Below, piece by piece: positions 34,047 through 42,442 of a stretch of 64,000 nucleotides of DNA (position 1 is its first letter; each line of letters begins with the position of its first letter). Location: positions 620,001 to 684,000 of the forward strand of contig NZ_FOIX01000001.1 of NCBI RefSeq assembly GCF_900109615.1, read 5' to 3'. The translations under genes and the position numbers were made by a program. The stretch is from Kaistella antarctica (lineage in GTDB: Bacteria > Bacteroidota > Bacteroidia > Flavobacteriales > Weeksellaceae). The notes under the pieces are model-generated. The model saw only the letters and a list, made by a program, of their open reading frames with translations. It made no database searches and had not been told where the DNA came from.

Positions 34047-36269
34047 ATGAATTTTAAATTTTTGAAGCCATTCATTACGTTGGCAATTGCAGTTTCTGTT
34101 CAATTATCCGCTCAAACCGATGTTCCAAAATACAGTTACACCGAAGCGTTTAAACCGTTTTTCTATCAGAATAATGCAACTGAAACCCGTTCAGCGAGCG
34201 GACAACCCGGTCATAAGTACTGGCAAAACAGCGCCGATTATATTTTGAATGCCACTTTGAACGATTCTAAAAATGAAATTTCTGGTTCGTCGGAAATCAT
34301 TTACACCAATAATAGTTATGACGATTTAAGTTTTCTGTGGTTGCAATTGGATCAGAATTTATTCAAAAAAGATTCCCGTGGAAATGCCGTTGTTCCACTG
34401 GCCGGAAATAGAAATGGTGCACACGGACAAGAATTCGATGGCGGATATACCATTAAATCAATTGAAATTCTTTCTTCAAACGGCAAGAAATTAAATATCA
34501 ATCCGACTTACACGATTTCAGATACCAGAATGCAGATCGATCTTCCCCAAGATTTAAAAGCAAAAGGTGGGGTTATCAAATTTGTAATTAATTATTCATT
34601 CGTCTCACCCAATTACGGATCTGATCGTATGGGCGTTGAAGCCACGAAAAACGGTAAGATTTTTACCATCGCACAATGGTTTCCAAGAATGTGTGTTTAC
34701 GACGATCAAATGGGTTGGAACACTTTGCCTTATCTGGGTGCAGGAGAATTTTATCTCGAATATGGCGATGTTACGGCAAACTTAACTGTTCCGGCCAATC
34801 ATTTTGTCGTGGCTTCTGGGGAATTATTAAACCCGAAAGAAGTGTATTCAAATGACCAAAATAAAAAATGGGAACAGGCACGAAACAGCGAAAAGACTGT
34901 TTTGATCCGTTCCGCTGCGGAAGTAAATGCTGCGGCGAAAACTTCAGCTACCACGAAAACATGGAAATTCAAAATTGAAAATACAAGAGATTTTGCGTGG
35001 GCATCTTCGTCTGCATTTATTTTAGATGCAGCGAAAATCAATTTACCAAGTGGAAAAAAATCATTGGCGATTTCGGCTTATCCAGTCGAAAGTGATGGAA
35101 ATGATTCGTGGGGAAGGTCTACGGAGTATACCAAAGCCGCGATTGAACATTACTCGAAAAAATGGTATGAATATACTTATCCAACTGCCGTAAATGTTGC
35201 TGGGAATGAAGGTGGAATGGAATATCCTGGAATTGTTTTCTGTCACATGGATTCGAAAGGCGCTGATCTTTGGGGTGTTACGGATCATGAGTTTGGGCAC
35301 AACTGGTTTCCCATGATTGTTGGTTCCAATGAGAGATTGTATGCCTGGATGGATGAAGGTTTGAATACATTCATCAACGATATTTCTGGAAAAGAATTTA
35401 ACAAAGGGGAATATCACACGGCAAAATCACTTCAAATGATGGCGCCCGCTTTTAATAATGATAACATGGAACCGATTATGACGGCTCCTGATAATTTAAA
35501 GGAAAGAAATCTTGGCTTCTTAGGCTATTATAAACCCGCAGCCGGAATGCAAATGTTGCGCGAAAACATTTTGGGTGAAGAACGTTTTGATAAAGGACTA
35601 CGCGAATATATTAAAAGATGGGCTTTCAAACACCCAACGCCAAATGATTTTTTCAGAACCATGGAAAATGTGGCGGGTGAAGAGTTGAACTGGTTTTGGA
35701 GAGGGTGGTTTTTGAACAAATGGAAAATTGACCAAGCGGTAAAAAGCGCGAAATATGTAAACGGTGATTTCACCAATGGCGTTGTTATTAAAATTGAAAA
35801 TATTGGTCAACTACCAATGCCCGTGAATATAGATATTAAATTTAAAGATGGAACGACGCAGAATGTAAAATTACCAGTAGAAATTTGGAAACGAACTTCA
35901 GAATGGTCCTTTGAAGTTCCGACCACCAAGGAAATTGTGACGGTACAATTAGATCCAAAGGGAAGTTTGCCTGATGCCAATCCAACAGACAATATCTTAA
36001 AAATGGAAAGTGGAATTGCGGAAACAATTACATTATCCGATTATATTGGAACTTATTCAAGCAAACAAATTCCTTTAAAAATCGCCTTAAAACAAGAAGG
36101 TAAAAAACTAATGGCGCAAGCCGACGGGCAAAATGCATTTCCTTTAGAATATGATGGTGGAGGTAAATTCAGTTTCACCATGGCAGGAATTGAACTTGAA
36201 TTTGCCAAGGACAAGAAAAGCTTTATCCTACTACAAGGCGGACAAAAATTTACTTTTACTAAAGATTAA
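34047..36269 (+). CDS. M1-family zinc metallopeptidase (aminopeptidase)
   Basis: 740 residues from the ATG at 34047; a longer frame from 33996 would put 17 residues before the signal peptide, so it is rejected. The signal peptide ends QLSAQ. The catalytic domain has the exopeptidase motif GGMEYPG (in place of GAMEN) and the zinc motif HEFGH near residue 414, with the third ligand Glu in AWMDEGLNTF. A C-terminal beta domain (about 570-740) follows. It probably trims peptides in the periplasm or at the cell surface. Single gene. Confidence 0.93.
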   Translation: MNFKFLKPFITLAIAVSVQLSAQTDVPKYSYTEAFKPFFYQNNATETRSASGQPGHKYWQNSADYILNATLNDSKNEISGSSEIIYTNNSYDDLSFLWLQLDQNLFKKDSRGNAVVPLAGNRNGAHGQEFDGGYTIKSIEILSSNGKKLNINPTYTISDTRMQIDLPQDLKAKGGVIKFVINYSFVSPNYGSDRMGVEATKNGKIFTIAQWFPRMCVYDDQMGWNTLPYLGAGEFYLEYGDVTANLTVPANHFVVASGELLNPKEVYSNDQNKKWEQARNSEKTVLIRSAAEVNAAAKTSATTKTWKFKIENTRDFAWASSSAFILDAAKINLPSGKKSLAISAYPVESDGNDSWGRSTEYTKAAIEHYSKKWYEYTYPTAVNVAGNEGGMEYPGIVFCHMDSKGADLWGVTDHEFGHNWFPMIVGSNERLYAWMDEGLNTFINDISGKEFNKGEYHTAKSLQMMAPAFNNDNMEPIMTAPDNLKERNLGFLGYYKPAAGMQMLRENILGEERFDKGLREYIKRWAFKHPTPNDFFRTMENVAGEELNWFWRGWFLNKWKIDQAVKSAKYVNGDFTNGVVIKIENIGQLPMPVNIDIKFKDGTTQNVKLPVEIWKRTSEWSFEVPTTKEIVTVQLDPKGSLPDANPTDNILKMESGIAETITLSDYIGTYSSKQIPLKIALKQEGKKLMAQADGQNAFPLEYDGGGKFSFTMAGIELEFAKDKKSFILLQGGQKFTFTKD

Positions 36270-36297
36270 AGAACTGAAGTGTATTAATAATTGAATG

Positions 36298-36335
36298 AAA
36301 TCGTCCCGCAAAAATATTTTGTGGGACGGTTTATT
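36298..36335 (+). terminator. Terminator between the M1 peptidase and the isoprenoid operon
   Basis: A 16-bp stem with two G-T pairs (36298-36313 with 36317-36332), a 3-base loop and T/A-rich ends lie between convergent genes. It probably serves both. Confidence 0.8.
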
Positions 36336-36374
36336 TTGAAGATTATCGATTTTACCGAATCGATTTAATTACGA

Positions 36375-37835
36375 TTATTTGTTTCCAGAATTTGCCGCGT
36401 ATTTTGCGACATGAAAAAGCTTTTTGCCAATCTGGGAAGCCCAGTCTAGATTATTTTTTGGATGATCGGAAATTTCTGAAACGATTTTCTTGGCAGACTT
36501 TAAAAATAAGGTTCCTTCATTTTTAAAACTAGATGGGCCTTTCATCGTGTCCAAAATATAATCACTACCCGAAATGCCACCTTGAAGAAATATTTTCATC
36601 ACAAAATCTAAAGTCAATGCTTTAAATGAAGGGAAAGTTCCCTCTGAAATTCCTACGACAATCTCTGCGAATCTTTGATCCTTTCGCGCTCGCTCTACTA
36701 AAATCTCTACAGCTTTCATCCACACAGGAAGCAAGGATTTGTTTCGGGGAAAATGCACAATAAGGTTTGAAAAAGCCAGATCATATCCCAGTTCTTGGTC
36801 TAAGACAAGTTTGTAATCTGCTAGTTTTTCGGCAGAGAAGTCATCTTCTTCAAAACATTTTCCTAATATTTCGGAAGCCCATCTTGCACTCAATAATGCA
36901 TACTGAATTCCATCTCCGCTTAAAGGGTTTATTAATCCAGCTGCTTCACCCACAAGTAAAACCCGATCTCCCGTCACTTCTTTTTTGGCATCGTAGAAAG
37001 TAATTGGCCAACCTTCGATTTTATTTCTTAGGGTTCCATTTCCAATTCTTGCACTGATGTCTTTATTGTTTTTAATGTGATCGGTCAATATTTTTTTAAC
37101 CTGAGATTGTTTGTGGGGAAAAGTGTTTGAAAGAGTAGCCAACCCAATATTTGCACCCGATTTACCTTCGGGAAAAAACCAGAAAATGCCTGGAAAATTT
37201 TCTTCCATAAAATAAACATCCATTCGATCCGAAGGTCCTTGAACATTATCATAATAGGCCCGTAAACCCACGAGTTGAAAATCGTCATCGAAAGTCTTTT
37301 CTTGGAGCAGTCTTCTTACCACAGATCGGCTTCCATCTGCACCGACTATTAGTTTTGAAACAATTTCAAATTGTTTTTTGCCTTGCTGTAAAGTTGTTAT
37401 GACTTTATGCGGAAAAGTTTGATAGTTGATGACTCGAGTTTCTTCCAAAAATTCCGCTCCTTCGTCTTTTGCCTTTTGATAGATGGAATAGTCTAACTCA
37501 ACTCGCGGAATAATTCGAGCATGATAATGGAGATGATCCGGCAGAATAAGATTGACGATTGCGTGGTTGTTCTCCACAAAAAGACCAACTTTAGTAATTT
37601 CATTGGCGTTTTGAAAAGTTTGCGTTTTAGTAATTCCCATCGCTTCTAATTCATTAATTGCAATTGGGCTAATCGCATCGCCACATACTTTATCGCGCGG
37701 AAATTTATCTGCTTCCACCACCAATACTTTTAATCCAAGTTTTCTAAGATGATAGGCAGCGCCACTTCCGGCGGGACCACCACCGGAAATTAAAACATCG
37801 TAATCAAAATGTACTTTCTCTTTTATTTTTAACAT
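36375..37835 (-). CDS. Geranylgeranyl-reductase-family FAD oxidoreductase
   Basis: 486 residues from the ATG at 37835; a GTG at 37838 directly after the upstream stop is an alternative. The FAD motif GGGPAGSGAAYHLRKLG is followed by VVEADKFPRDKVCGD, the family's PxxKxCG-type block, and LVGEAAGLINPLSGDGIQYAL near the middle. Such enzymes reduce prenyl double bonds or act as epoxidases/halogenases. The directly preceding polyprenyl synthase gene makes an isoprenoid substrate likely. Last gene of the seven-gene operon. Confidence 0.88.
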   Translation of the reverse strand: MLKIKEKVHFDYDVLISGGGPAGSGAAYHLRKLGLKVLVVEADKFPRDKVCGDAISPIAINELEAMGITKTQTFQNANEITKVGLFVENNHAIVNLILPDHLHYHARIIPRVELDYSIYQKAKDEGAEFLEETRVINYQTFPHKVITTLQQGKKQFEIVSKLIVGADGSRSVVRRLLQEKTFDDDFQLVGLRAYYDNVQGPSDRMDVYFMEENFPGIFWFFPEGKSGANIGLATLSNTFPHKQSQVKKILTDHIKNNKDISARIGNGTLRNKIEGWPITFYDAKKEVTGDRVLLVGEAAGLINPLSGDGIQYALLSARWASEILGKCFEEDDFSAEKLADYKLVLDQELGYDLAFSNLIVHFPRNKSLLPVWMKAVEILVERARKDQRFAEIVVGISEGTFPSFKALTLDFVMKIFLQGGISGSDYILDTMKGPSSFKNEGTLFLKSAKKIVSEISDHPKNNLDWASQIGKKLFHVAKYAANSGNK

Positions 37836-37838
37836 CAC

Positions 37839-38867
37839 CTAGTAATTTCGGTCGATCATATATAAAATAATATGCTCAAGAAAAGCTTTCTCAGTCGAAT
37901 CTGGTAAAGGAGAAAAATTGGTATAAAACTCCTTTAATGCTGCACCAGCAAAATATTTACTCGTCTCGATCGCGTAATCTATAGCCTCGTATTTTTTCAT
38001 CAAATCAAATATTTTACGTGCGTCCAGGTCTGTTCTTTCTGGAATTGATATTGAAAGAAAAGTCTTCAGAAAAGCCAACTCTTTATGATTGGCTTTCTCC
38101 ATTAAGTTAATAAGCATTAAAGTTCGTTTCCCTTCGATGATATCACCGCCAATTTCTTTTCCGTATTTCTTTTCGTCTGCAATTAAATTCAGTACATCAT
38201 CTTGAATTTGAAAAGCCGCTCCCATAAAATACCCAAGTCGATCAAATTTTTCGGGGTTGATATATCCTTTTGTGCCGATGATTGCCCCGATACGAATGGG
38301 ATGCATGCAAGTGTACCAGCAGGTTTTCTTTAGAACCATTCGAAAATAATCTTCCTCTTTTAAATCTGATCGGTTATCTAATCGCCAACCAAGTTCGAGT
38401 GCCTGACCTTCTGTCGATTCTGTAACCAGATGTTGAATTTCTAAAAAAATAGTTTCTGTAAGTTTTTCTCCCAGTCGCAGTTTATTTTTAAACAAAGGAT
38501 ATAAACCAAGTGCGTTCATCGCATCGCCAACGTTTATAGCAATTGCTTTTCCAGTCATTTGATGCATGCTCGGTTTATTTCGCCGATTATAACTTTCATC
38601 TTCCACATCATCATGAATTATAAATGCATTATGCAGAAGTTCCAACGTAATTGCCGAGAATTTTGCATCCTCTGTTTTTCCACCAAATGCCTTACAAGTT
38701 GCAATACATAAACCGGGACGAAAACCTTTCCCACCTCTGTTTGGATAATCGTGCATTAAATTATAAAGATATTCCTTGGGTTCTTTATTGGGAATAAATT
38801 GATGAATTCCGGAAAGCGTATATTCTCCATATTCTTTCAACATGTCTTTCATTAAGAGCGTATTCAT
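37839..38867 (-). CDS. Polyprenyl diphosphate synthase (trans type)
   Basis: 342 residues. The first aspartate-rich motif reads HDDVEDESYNRR and the second IQDDVLNL followed by GGDIIEGKRT. Both lie in an all-helical isoprenoid synthase fold. It builds a linear prenyl diphosphate, probably C15-C20, though chain length cannot be set by eye. Its start is 2 bases from the unknown gene upstream and its stop 3 bases from the reductase, so it is firmly inside the operon. Confidence 0.93.
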   Translation of the reverse strand: MNTLLMKDMLKEYGEYTLSGIHQFIPNKEPKEYLYNLMHDYPNRGGKGFRPGLCIATCKAFGGKTEDAKFSAITLELLHNAFIIHDDVEDESYNRRNKPSMHQMTGKAIAINVGDAMNALGLYPLFKNKLRLGEKLTETIFLEIQHLVTESTEGQALELGWRLDNRSDLKEEDYFRMVLKKTCWYTCMHPIRIGAIIGTKGYINPEKFDRLGYFMGAAFQIQDDVLNLIADEKKYGKEIGGDIIEGKRTLMLINLMEKANHKELAFLKTFLSISIPERTDLDARKIFDLMKKYEAIDYAIETSKYFAGAALKEFYTNFSPLPDSTEKAFLEHIILYMIDRNY

Positions 38868-38869
38868 CT

Positions 38870-39487
38870 TTAATTTTCAATTTGAAAAGAGAGGATAATA
38901 ATAATTTTTGGATTGTATTTATCGGATAAAATTGCCCGATAGAATCCCGGAACTGTGGTTCTGAGCGTTTTTACTTCGATGGTGATTTCGGCTTGCTCTT
39001 TTAATTTTAAGAAAAGCGTAGAAGGTTTAATGCTAATATTTCTTTGACTTATTTTATAATTATCGTTGGATGTAAAATCGGATTTTATAAGAGCAATTTT
39101 GGTATTTTTTTCATCATCAGAAAGGATAATTTGAAATACCGCAGATTCCCCGGGTTTCAGAATTTTATCGTTTTCTAAAACAATCGTTTGGGAACTGTTA
39201 GTATTTGTTGAGGCCCGCTTTTTTACGATGGTTTCTTCAGATGTAGTTTTCCTTTTGTCAATAACTGAGTTTAGCTGTTGGGTGAGCGCTGCAAATGCAT
39301 CTAGAAAAATATCTACAGCCTCATGGGTATCACGACGAATCCTTGCCATCAGCTGATCTTGGTTGTCTCGAACTTCTTCAACATTAATAAATTGATGTTC
39401 AAGCTTTTTGGCTGCCAGAATCCCCGCAGCAATTTCTTCTTCCAAAACATTAATCGCAGAACTAAGAATTTTATGAGCGTTACCCAT
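38870..39487 (-). CDS. Unknown protein E of the isoprenoid-linked cluster (helical + Ig-like)
   Basis: 205 residues from the ATG at 39487; the frame is open further upstream but would overlap the previous gene by about 100 bases. Residues 1-80 are helical (MGNAHKILSSAINVLEEEIAAG, then AVDIFLDAFAALTQQ), a little phasin-like. A Thr/Ser/Lys linker follows. Residues 105-205 form a predicted beta-sandwich ending VPGFYRAILSDKYNP, with a terminal strand IIIILSFQIEN. No signal peptide or membrane helix. No named family recognised. Confidence 0.8.
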   Translation of the reverse strand: MGNAHKILSSAINVLEEEIAAGILAAKKLEHQFINVEEVRDNQDQLMARIRRDTHEAVDIFLDAFAALTQQLNSVIDKRKTTSEETIVKKRASTNTNSSQTIVLENDKILKPGESAVFQIILSDDEKNTKIALIKSDFTSNDNYKISQRNISIKPSTLFLKLKEQAEITIEVKTLRTTVPGFYRAILSDKYNPKIIIILSFQIEN

Positions 39488-39512
39488 AACCTTATCAGTT
39501 TTTATCGTTTCA

Positions 39513-40163
39513 TTATTGCTTGGTCTCTGCTGTTTCGATTGGTTCGGTGTTATTGGCATTGGGCATTGTGTTTTTTTCGATGGTGATAACAATGGTAAAA
39601 TAAGCTGGTTCAAATCCCAGAACTTTCACAAAAGAATGAAACGTACCTGTTGTCGCTTCTTTGGAAATGTTACAAATAACACCAATGTTTGCGGCGCCGC
39701 CTGATTCAAGTTCGAACGATTGCGGTTGAAACGAAACCGAAATTTCCAGGTTTTCAGTCTCATCATCTGCATTTACAAATCTTGTACTTTGTAATTCGCA
39801 AAAAACTTTTTCTTCTTTTGAATTATCCAAGACAAATCCCATTTCAATGGTTGCACCTGGATAACCTTTCCCAGACAATGTGAATGAAGAGCCTACTTCC
39901 TCTTCTGTAGTCTGAGGTGATAGTATTCGATCGGTTATAGAAAAGCTATAATCCATCAATTTCGAATAGTAGTCGATATTCAGTTTGACAATTCCAGCAA
40001 AAACATCTGCAATTAGATCCTGATCTATATTGGTGATTTTTTCTGCCGCCGCACCGTTCTTCAATTTACCGATGATATCAACACTTTTATTGATATATTT
40101 TCTATTGATATCCAAAACTTGTTTTGTGATATCTTCCACATTTTGCGTAATATTAATTGCCAT
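39513..40163 (-). CDS. Unknown protein D of the isoprenoid-linked cluster (helical + Ig-like)
   Basis: 216 residues from the ATG at 40163 (11 bases overlap with the gene before; a start at 40202 would overlap by 50). Residues 1-95 are helical with aromatic clusters (KLNIDYYSKLMDYSFSITDRIL). Residues 100-200 form a beta-sandwich with the strand pattern SFQPQSFELESGGAANIGVI and end GTFHSFVKVLGFEPAYFTIV. The tail is Asn/Thr-rich. No signal peptide. Same architecture as the proteins on both sides. Function unknown. Confidence 0.8.
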   Translation of the reverse strand: MAINITQNVEDITKQVLDINRKYINKSVDIIGKLKNGAAAEKITNIDQDLIADVFAGIVKLNIDYYSKLMDYSFSITDRILSPQTTEEEVGSSFTLSGKGYPGATIEMGFVLDNSKEEKVFCELQSTRFVNADDETENLEISVSFQPQSFELESGGAANIGVICNISKEATTGTFHSFVKVLGFEPAYFTIVITIEKNTMPNANNTEPIETAETKQ

Positions 40164-40770
40164 CTTTCGTAAGATTATAGTTCTGTCTTCGCTTAGGCTC
40201 ACAATAAAAGTGTGTTTTCCAATTTTGCCATTTCAGCTGGTATTTTTTTTCATCTAAAGGTGAAAAAACAGGCGCACCAGAATTTGTAATTTCTACAACT
40301 AACAAAATATTCTGATTATAGTCTTGCTCTCTCACAACCACTTCAGCTTGATAGAATCCGACATTATAATTAATTAGATGTAAGTCAATCAAAATCCTTT
40401 CTTGGCCATTTGGTGGAATGGTCACGGTGTTTTTGTTAAGGATTGGTTGAGTTGGAGCAGTGTTTCCATCTAAATCAGAAAATTCGCGCAAACCTACGCG
40501 GTATGTTTTCGGAGTTGAGCAGTTGTTGCTTAATATAAATGGAATAATAATTCTCTCATTTGACATCACCTTTCGGTGAATTTCCCCTAAAGATTTTGGG
40601 GAGCAAACCTCTTTTGGTGGACAATTATCACAATTAGAGGGCTTCAAAAAATTCATATTAGAATTTTGTAATCCAACTTCCATAACCTCTTTGTAGACTT
40701 GAAAAGATTGGTTAATCAAATCTCCAAAACGGTCGGCAATGTTTATCGGTTTATTAGTTAAAGTTTTCAT
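40153..40770 (-). CDS. Unknown protein C of the isoprenoid-linked cluster (Cys cluster + Ig-like)
   Basis: 205 residues. A helical N-terminus (about 10-40) leads to a cysteine cluster NCDNCPPKEVC (Cys47, Cys50, Cys56) that could bind a metal. A beta-sandwich (about 70-175) follows, with KTYRVGLREFSD, VTIPPNGQERILIDL and GFYQAEVVVREQDYNQNILL. It has no signal peptide, so disulphides are unlikely and metal binding is the better guess. It overlaps protein B by 4 bases and protein D by 11. Confidence 0.82.
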   Translation of the reverse strand: MKTLTNKPINIADRFGDLINQSFQVYKEVMEVGLQNSNMNFLKPSNCDNCPPKEVCSPKSLGEIHRKVMSNERIIIPFILSNNCSTPKTYRVGLREFSDLDGNTAPTQPILNKNTVTIPPNGQERILIDLHLINYNVGFYQAEVVVREQDYNQNILLVVEITNSGAPVFSPLDEKKYQLKWQNWKTHFYCEPKRRQNYNLTKDGN

Positions 40771-41558
40771 ATCGATTTGGTTTTAATTTCTAGATGAGAT
40801 TTTATCACAAAAGATAAATCCTTATCCCAAAAACGGATATTCCCACTGTAATCATTTTTCGGATCCGCATTTTTTGGGACGATAAAATCCAAATGAATGA
40901 GTTGGCTTTTCCCAGGAATTATAATTTCGCCTGCTTCTAAAACTTTTGCCGAAGCCCAGTCGGTTAAGTTTTGTTTAATGTTTTCGGTAACAGAATTTAA
41001 AGTTTCCGTAAAGTTGAGGGCTTTCTGATCACGAAATGCAAAGCCAAAAGCACGACAAAGGAAATCCATATCAAGAGCTGCAATATGTTTTATTTCAGGA
41101 ATTTGAAAGGGTAAATTACCAATGTTGGTAACTGTAAAAGCGAGTGTTTGGCGCGTACCAGGATCTGTGTTTTGTAAAGTGAAAGTGGTAGGGTAAATAT
41201 CAATTTCAACACTAGGTTGTACCACTAACTTTACTCTTTGCTTTTTTCCACCTAGTTCCAGATATCGAATATATTCTCCAGGTGGCGTCTCAGTCGGAAG
41301 TGAAAAGTTAAGCGATTGTAGTGTGGTTTCTCCCGGGAATAATTTCCAACTAATATTTAAATCAGTTTTTTCTGAATGTTGAATTTCATCTGAAAGTGAG
41401 ATGGTTCTCACTTTAATGGTTTCGTTGAATGTGTTGCTTACCTGAAGATATCCGGACATAGAAGAAGGCGTCCCATTAAGGATAACATGGTCTTGTTCCT
41501 GTTCTTCAATGTTGATATGATTCAAAAAAGCATCATTGCTATCTTTGACGAATATCAT
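40767..41558 (-). CDS. Unknown protein B of the isoprenoid-linked cluster (two Ig-like segments)
   Basis: 263 residues, the largest of the five. It has a beta-sandwich at about 25-115 (ends PPGEYIRYLELGGKKQRVKL) and a second at about 115-260, interrupted by a helical insert around 165-205 (RDQKALNFTETLNSVTENIK). It ends in a strand typical of Hydin/CARDB-like domains (YSGNIRFWDKDLSFVIKS). No signal peptide or cysteine cluster. It looks like a structural or scaffold protein, but no family name can be given. Confidence 0.82.
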   Translation of the reverse strand: MIFVKDSNDAFLNHINIEEQEQDHVILNGTPSSMSGYLQVSNTFNETIKVRTISLSDEIQHSEKTDLNISWKLFPGETTLQSLNFSLPTETPPGEYIRYLELGGKKQRVKLVVQPSVEIDIYPTTFTLQNTDPGTRQTLAFTVTNIGNLPFQIPEIKHIAALDMDFLCRAFGFAFRDQKALNFTETLNSVTENIKQNLTDWASAKVLEAGEIIIPGKSQLIHLDFIVPKNADPKNDYSGNIRFWDKDLSFVIKSHLEIKTKSI

Positions 41559-41586
41559 GGTGATAAATTTAAAGTGAGTAAAAAAA

Positions 41587-42063
41587 TCAGTTTTCCTTTA
41601 TAGTAGGAAAAGGCCGAGTATCTGCATCGCAGCAATTATCTTCGCAGTTTTCTGCGGAAGTTGGCACATAGGGTTCCGTAATGATTTGGCTTTCACCGCT
41701 CATGCAAACATTAAATAATTCAAAACCCATTACTTTGAAACAAACCGTAGAATAGTTAGGAATTCTTACGCGCTGCTTCATAAATCCTTTGATGTCATCC
41801 AGCGTAAAGCGTGGCAGATTTACAATTTCAAATTTACTGTCTGTGAAAACAGGTTGTTTGGCATCTCCTTTCAGCATAAGAACATTGTCTGTTTTTAATT
41901 CACCGCTAATAGCTGCGGCAAGAGAGCCAGAATGCTGCACATCAAAACCGCCAGCTAATTTAGATTCGAAGGAGCCATTAAGATTGGTGTCTAAATCCAC
42001 ATCAAAGGGCGCTGTTGGCTGTAACCGATGTGTGAATGTGGTAGGAATACTTGGTACACTCAT
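41587..42063 (-). CDS. Unknown protein A of the isoprenoid-linked cluster, first gene of the operon
   Basis: 158 residues from the ATG at 42063; the frame is open back to 42279 but that stretch runs through the tRNA-Gln terminator, so it is rejected. The protein begins MSVPSIPTTFTHRLQPTAPF. It has a strand- and Gly-rich middle (NLNGSFESKLAGGF, SGSLAAAISGEL), a basic segment FMKQRVRIPNYSTVCFKVMG and a C-terminal cysteine cluster NCEDNCC (Cys140, Cys144, Cys145). No signal peptide. It differs in type from proteins B-E. Function unknown. Confidence 0.8.
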   Translation of the reverse strand: MSVPSIPTTFTHRLQPTAPFDVDLDTNLNGSFESKLAGGFDVQHSGSLAAAISGELKTDNVLMLKGDAKQPVFTDSKFEIVNLPRFTLDDIKGFMKQRVRIPNYSTVCFKVMGFELFNVCMSGESQIITEPYVPTSAENCEDNCCDADTRPFPTIKEN

Positions 42064-42180
42064 GGTAATTAGTTTTTTATGGTAAAGTAAAATTAATAAA
42101 TAATTTTGTAAAAGATTCACTCTCAAACAATTAATTATAATTTTTTTATTAAAATAAAATTCAGCTTCCTTATAAAAACG

Positions 42181-42210
42181 AAAAAAACGCTCTGATTTCT
42201 CAGAGCGTTT
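42181..42210 (-). terminator. Terminator of tRNA-Gln
   Basis: Perfect 11-bp stem (AAACGCTCTGA / TCAGAGCGTTT) with loop TTTC; the A run on the left gives a T tail for leftward transcription. It insulates the unknown operon from the tRNA promoter. Confidence 0.92.
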
Positions 42211-42223
42211 AACCTTAATTTGT

Positions 42224-42294
42224 AGACCCACAGGGACTCGAACCCCGAATGTCGGTACCAAAAACCGGTGTGTTACCAATTACACCATGGGTCT
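42224..42294 (-). tRNA. tRNA-Gln (anticodon TTG)
   Basis: Acceptor AGACCCA/TGGGTCT, D arm GTGT/ACAC, anticodon loop TTTTGGT (anticodon TTG) and T arm CGGGG-TTCGAGT-CCCTG (one G-T pair) give a full cloverleaf. The anticodon stem has one mismatch at its base (C-A). CCA is not encoded. Confidence 0.95.
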
Positions 42295-42394
42295 ATGTTT
42301 ATTTTGGTGGTGCAAATCTAAAAAAAATTTTCTTAATGAACAAATATCTATCAAGAATTAATTTTAAAAAGTGTTTTTGGAATTTTTTAGTGTT

Positions 42395-42423
42395 TTTGTT
42401 TTGATATAATTTCCGTATTTTTG
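42395..42423 (+). promoter_or_regulatory. recA promoter
   Basis: TTTG at 42395-42398, a 17-base spacer and TATTTTTG at 42416-42423, 19 bases before the ATG. No inverted repeat resembling a LexA operator is evident around it. Confidence 0.65.
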
Positions 42424-42442
42424 AGGAAATAAATATTTACAA

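Noticed and set aside
42064..42279. Upstream extension of protein A's gene
   Set aside because: The frame stays open but passes through the tRNA-Gln terminator and the tRNA 3' end; the ATG at 42063 after the hairpin is the credible start.
42361..42442. LexA-type operator before recA
   Set aside because: Looked for an inverted repeat around the -7 and -33 boxes; only A/T-rich homopolymer runs were seen.
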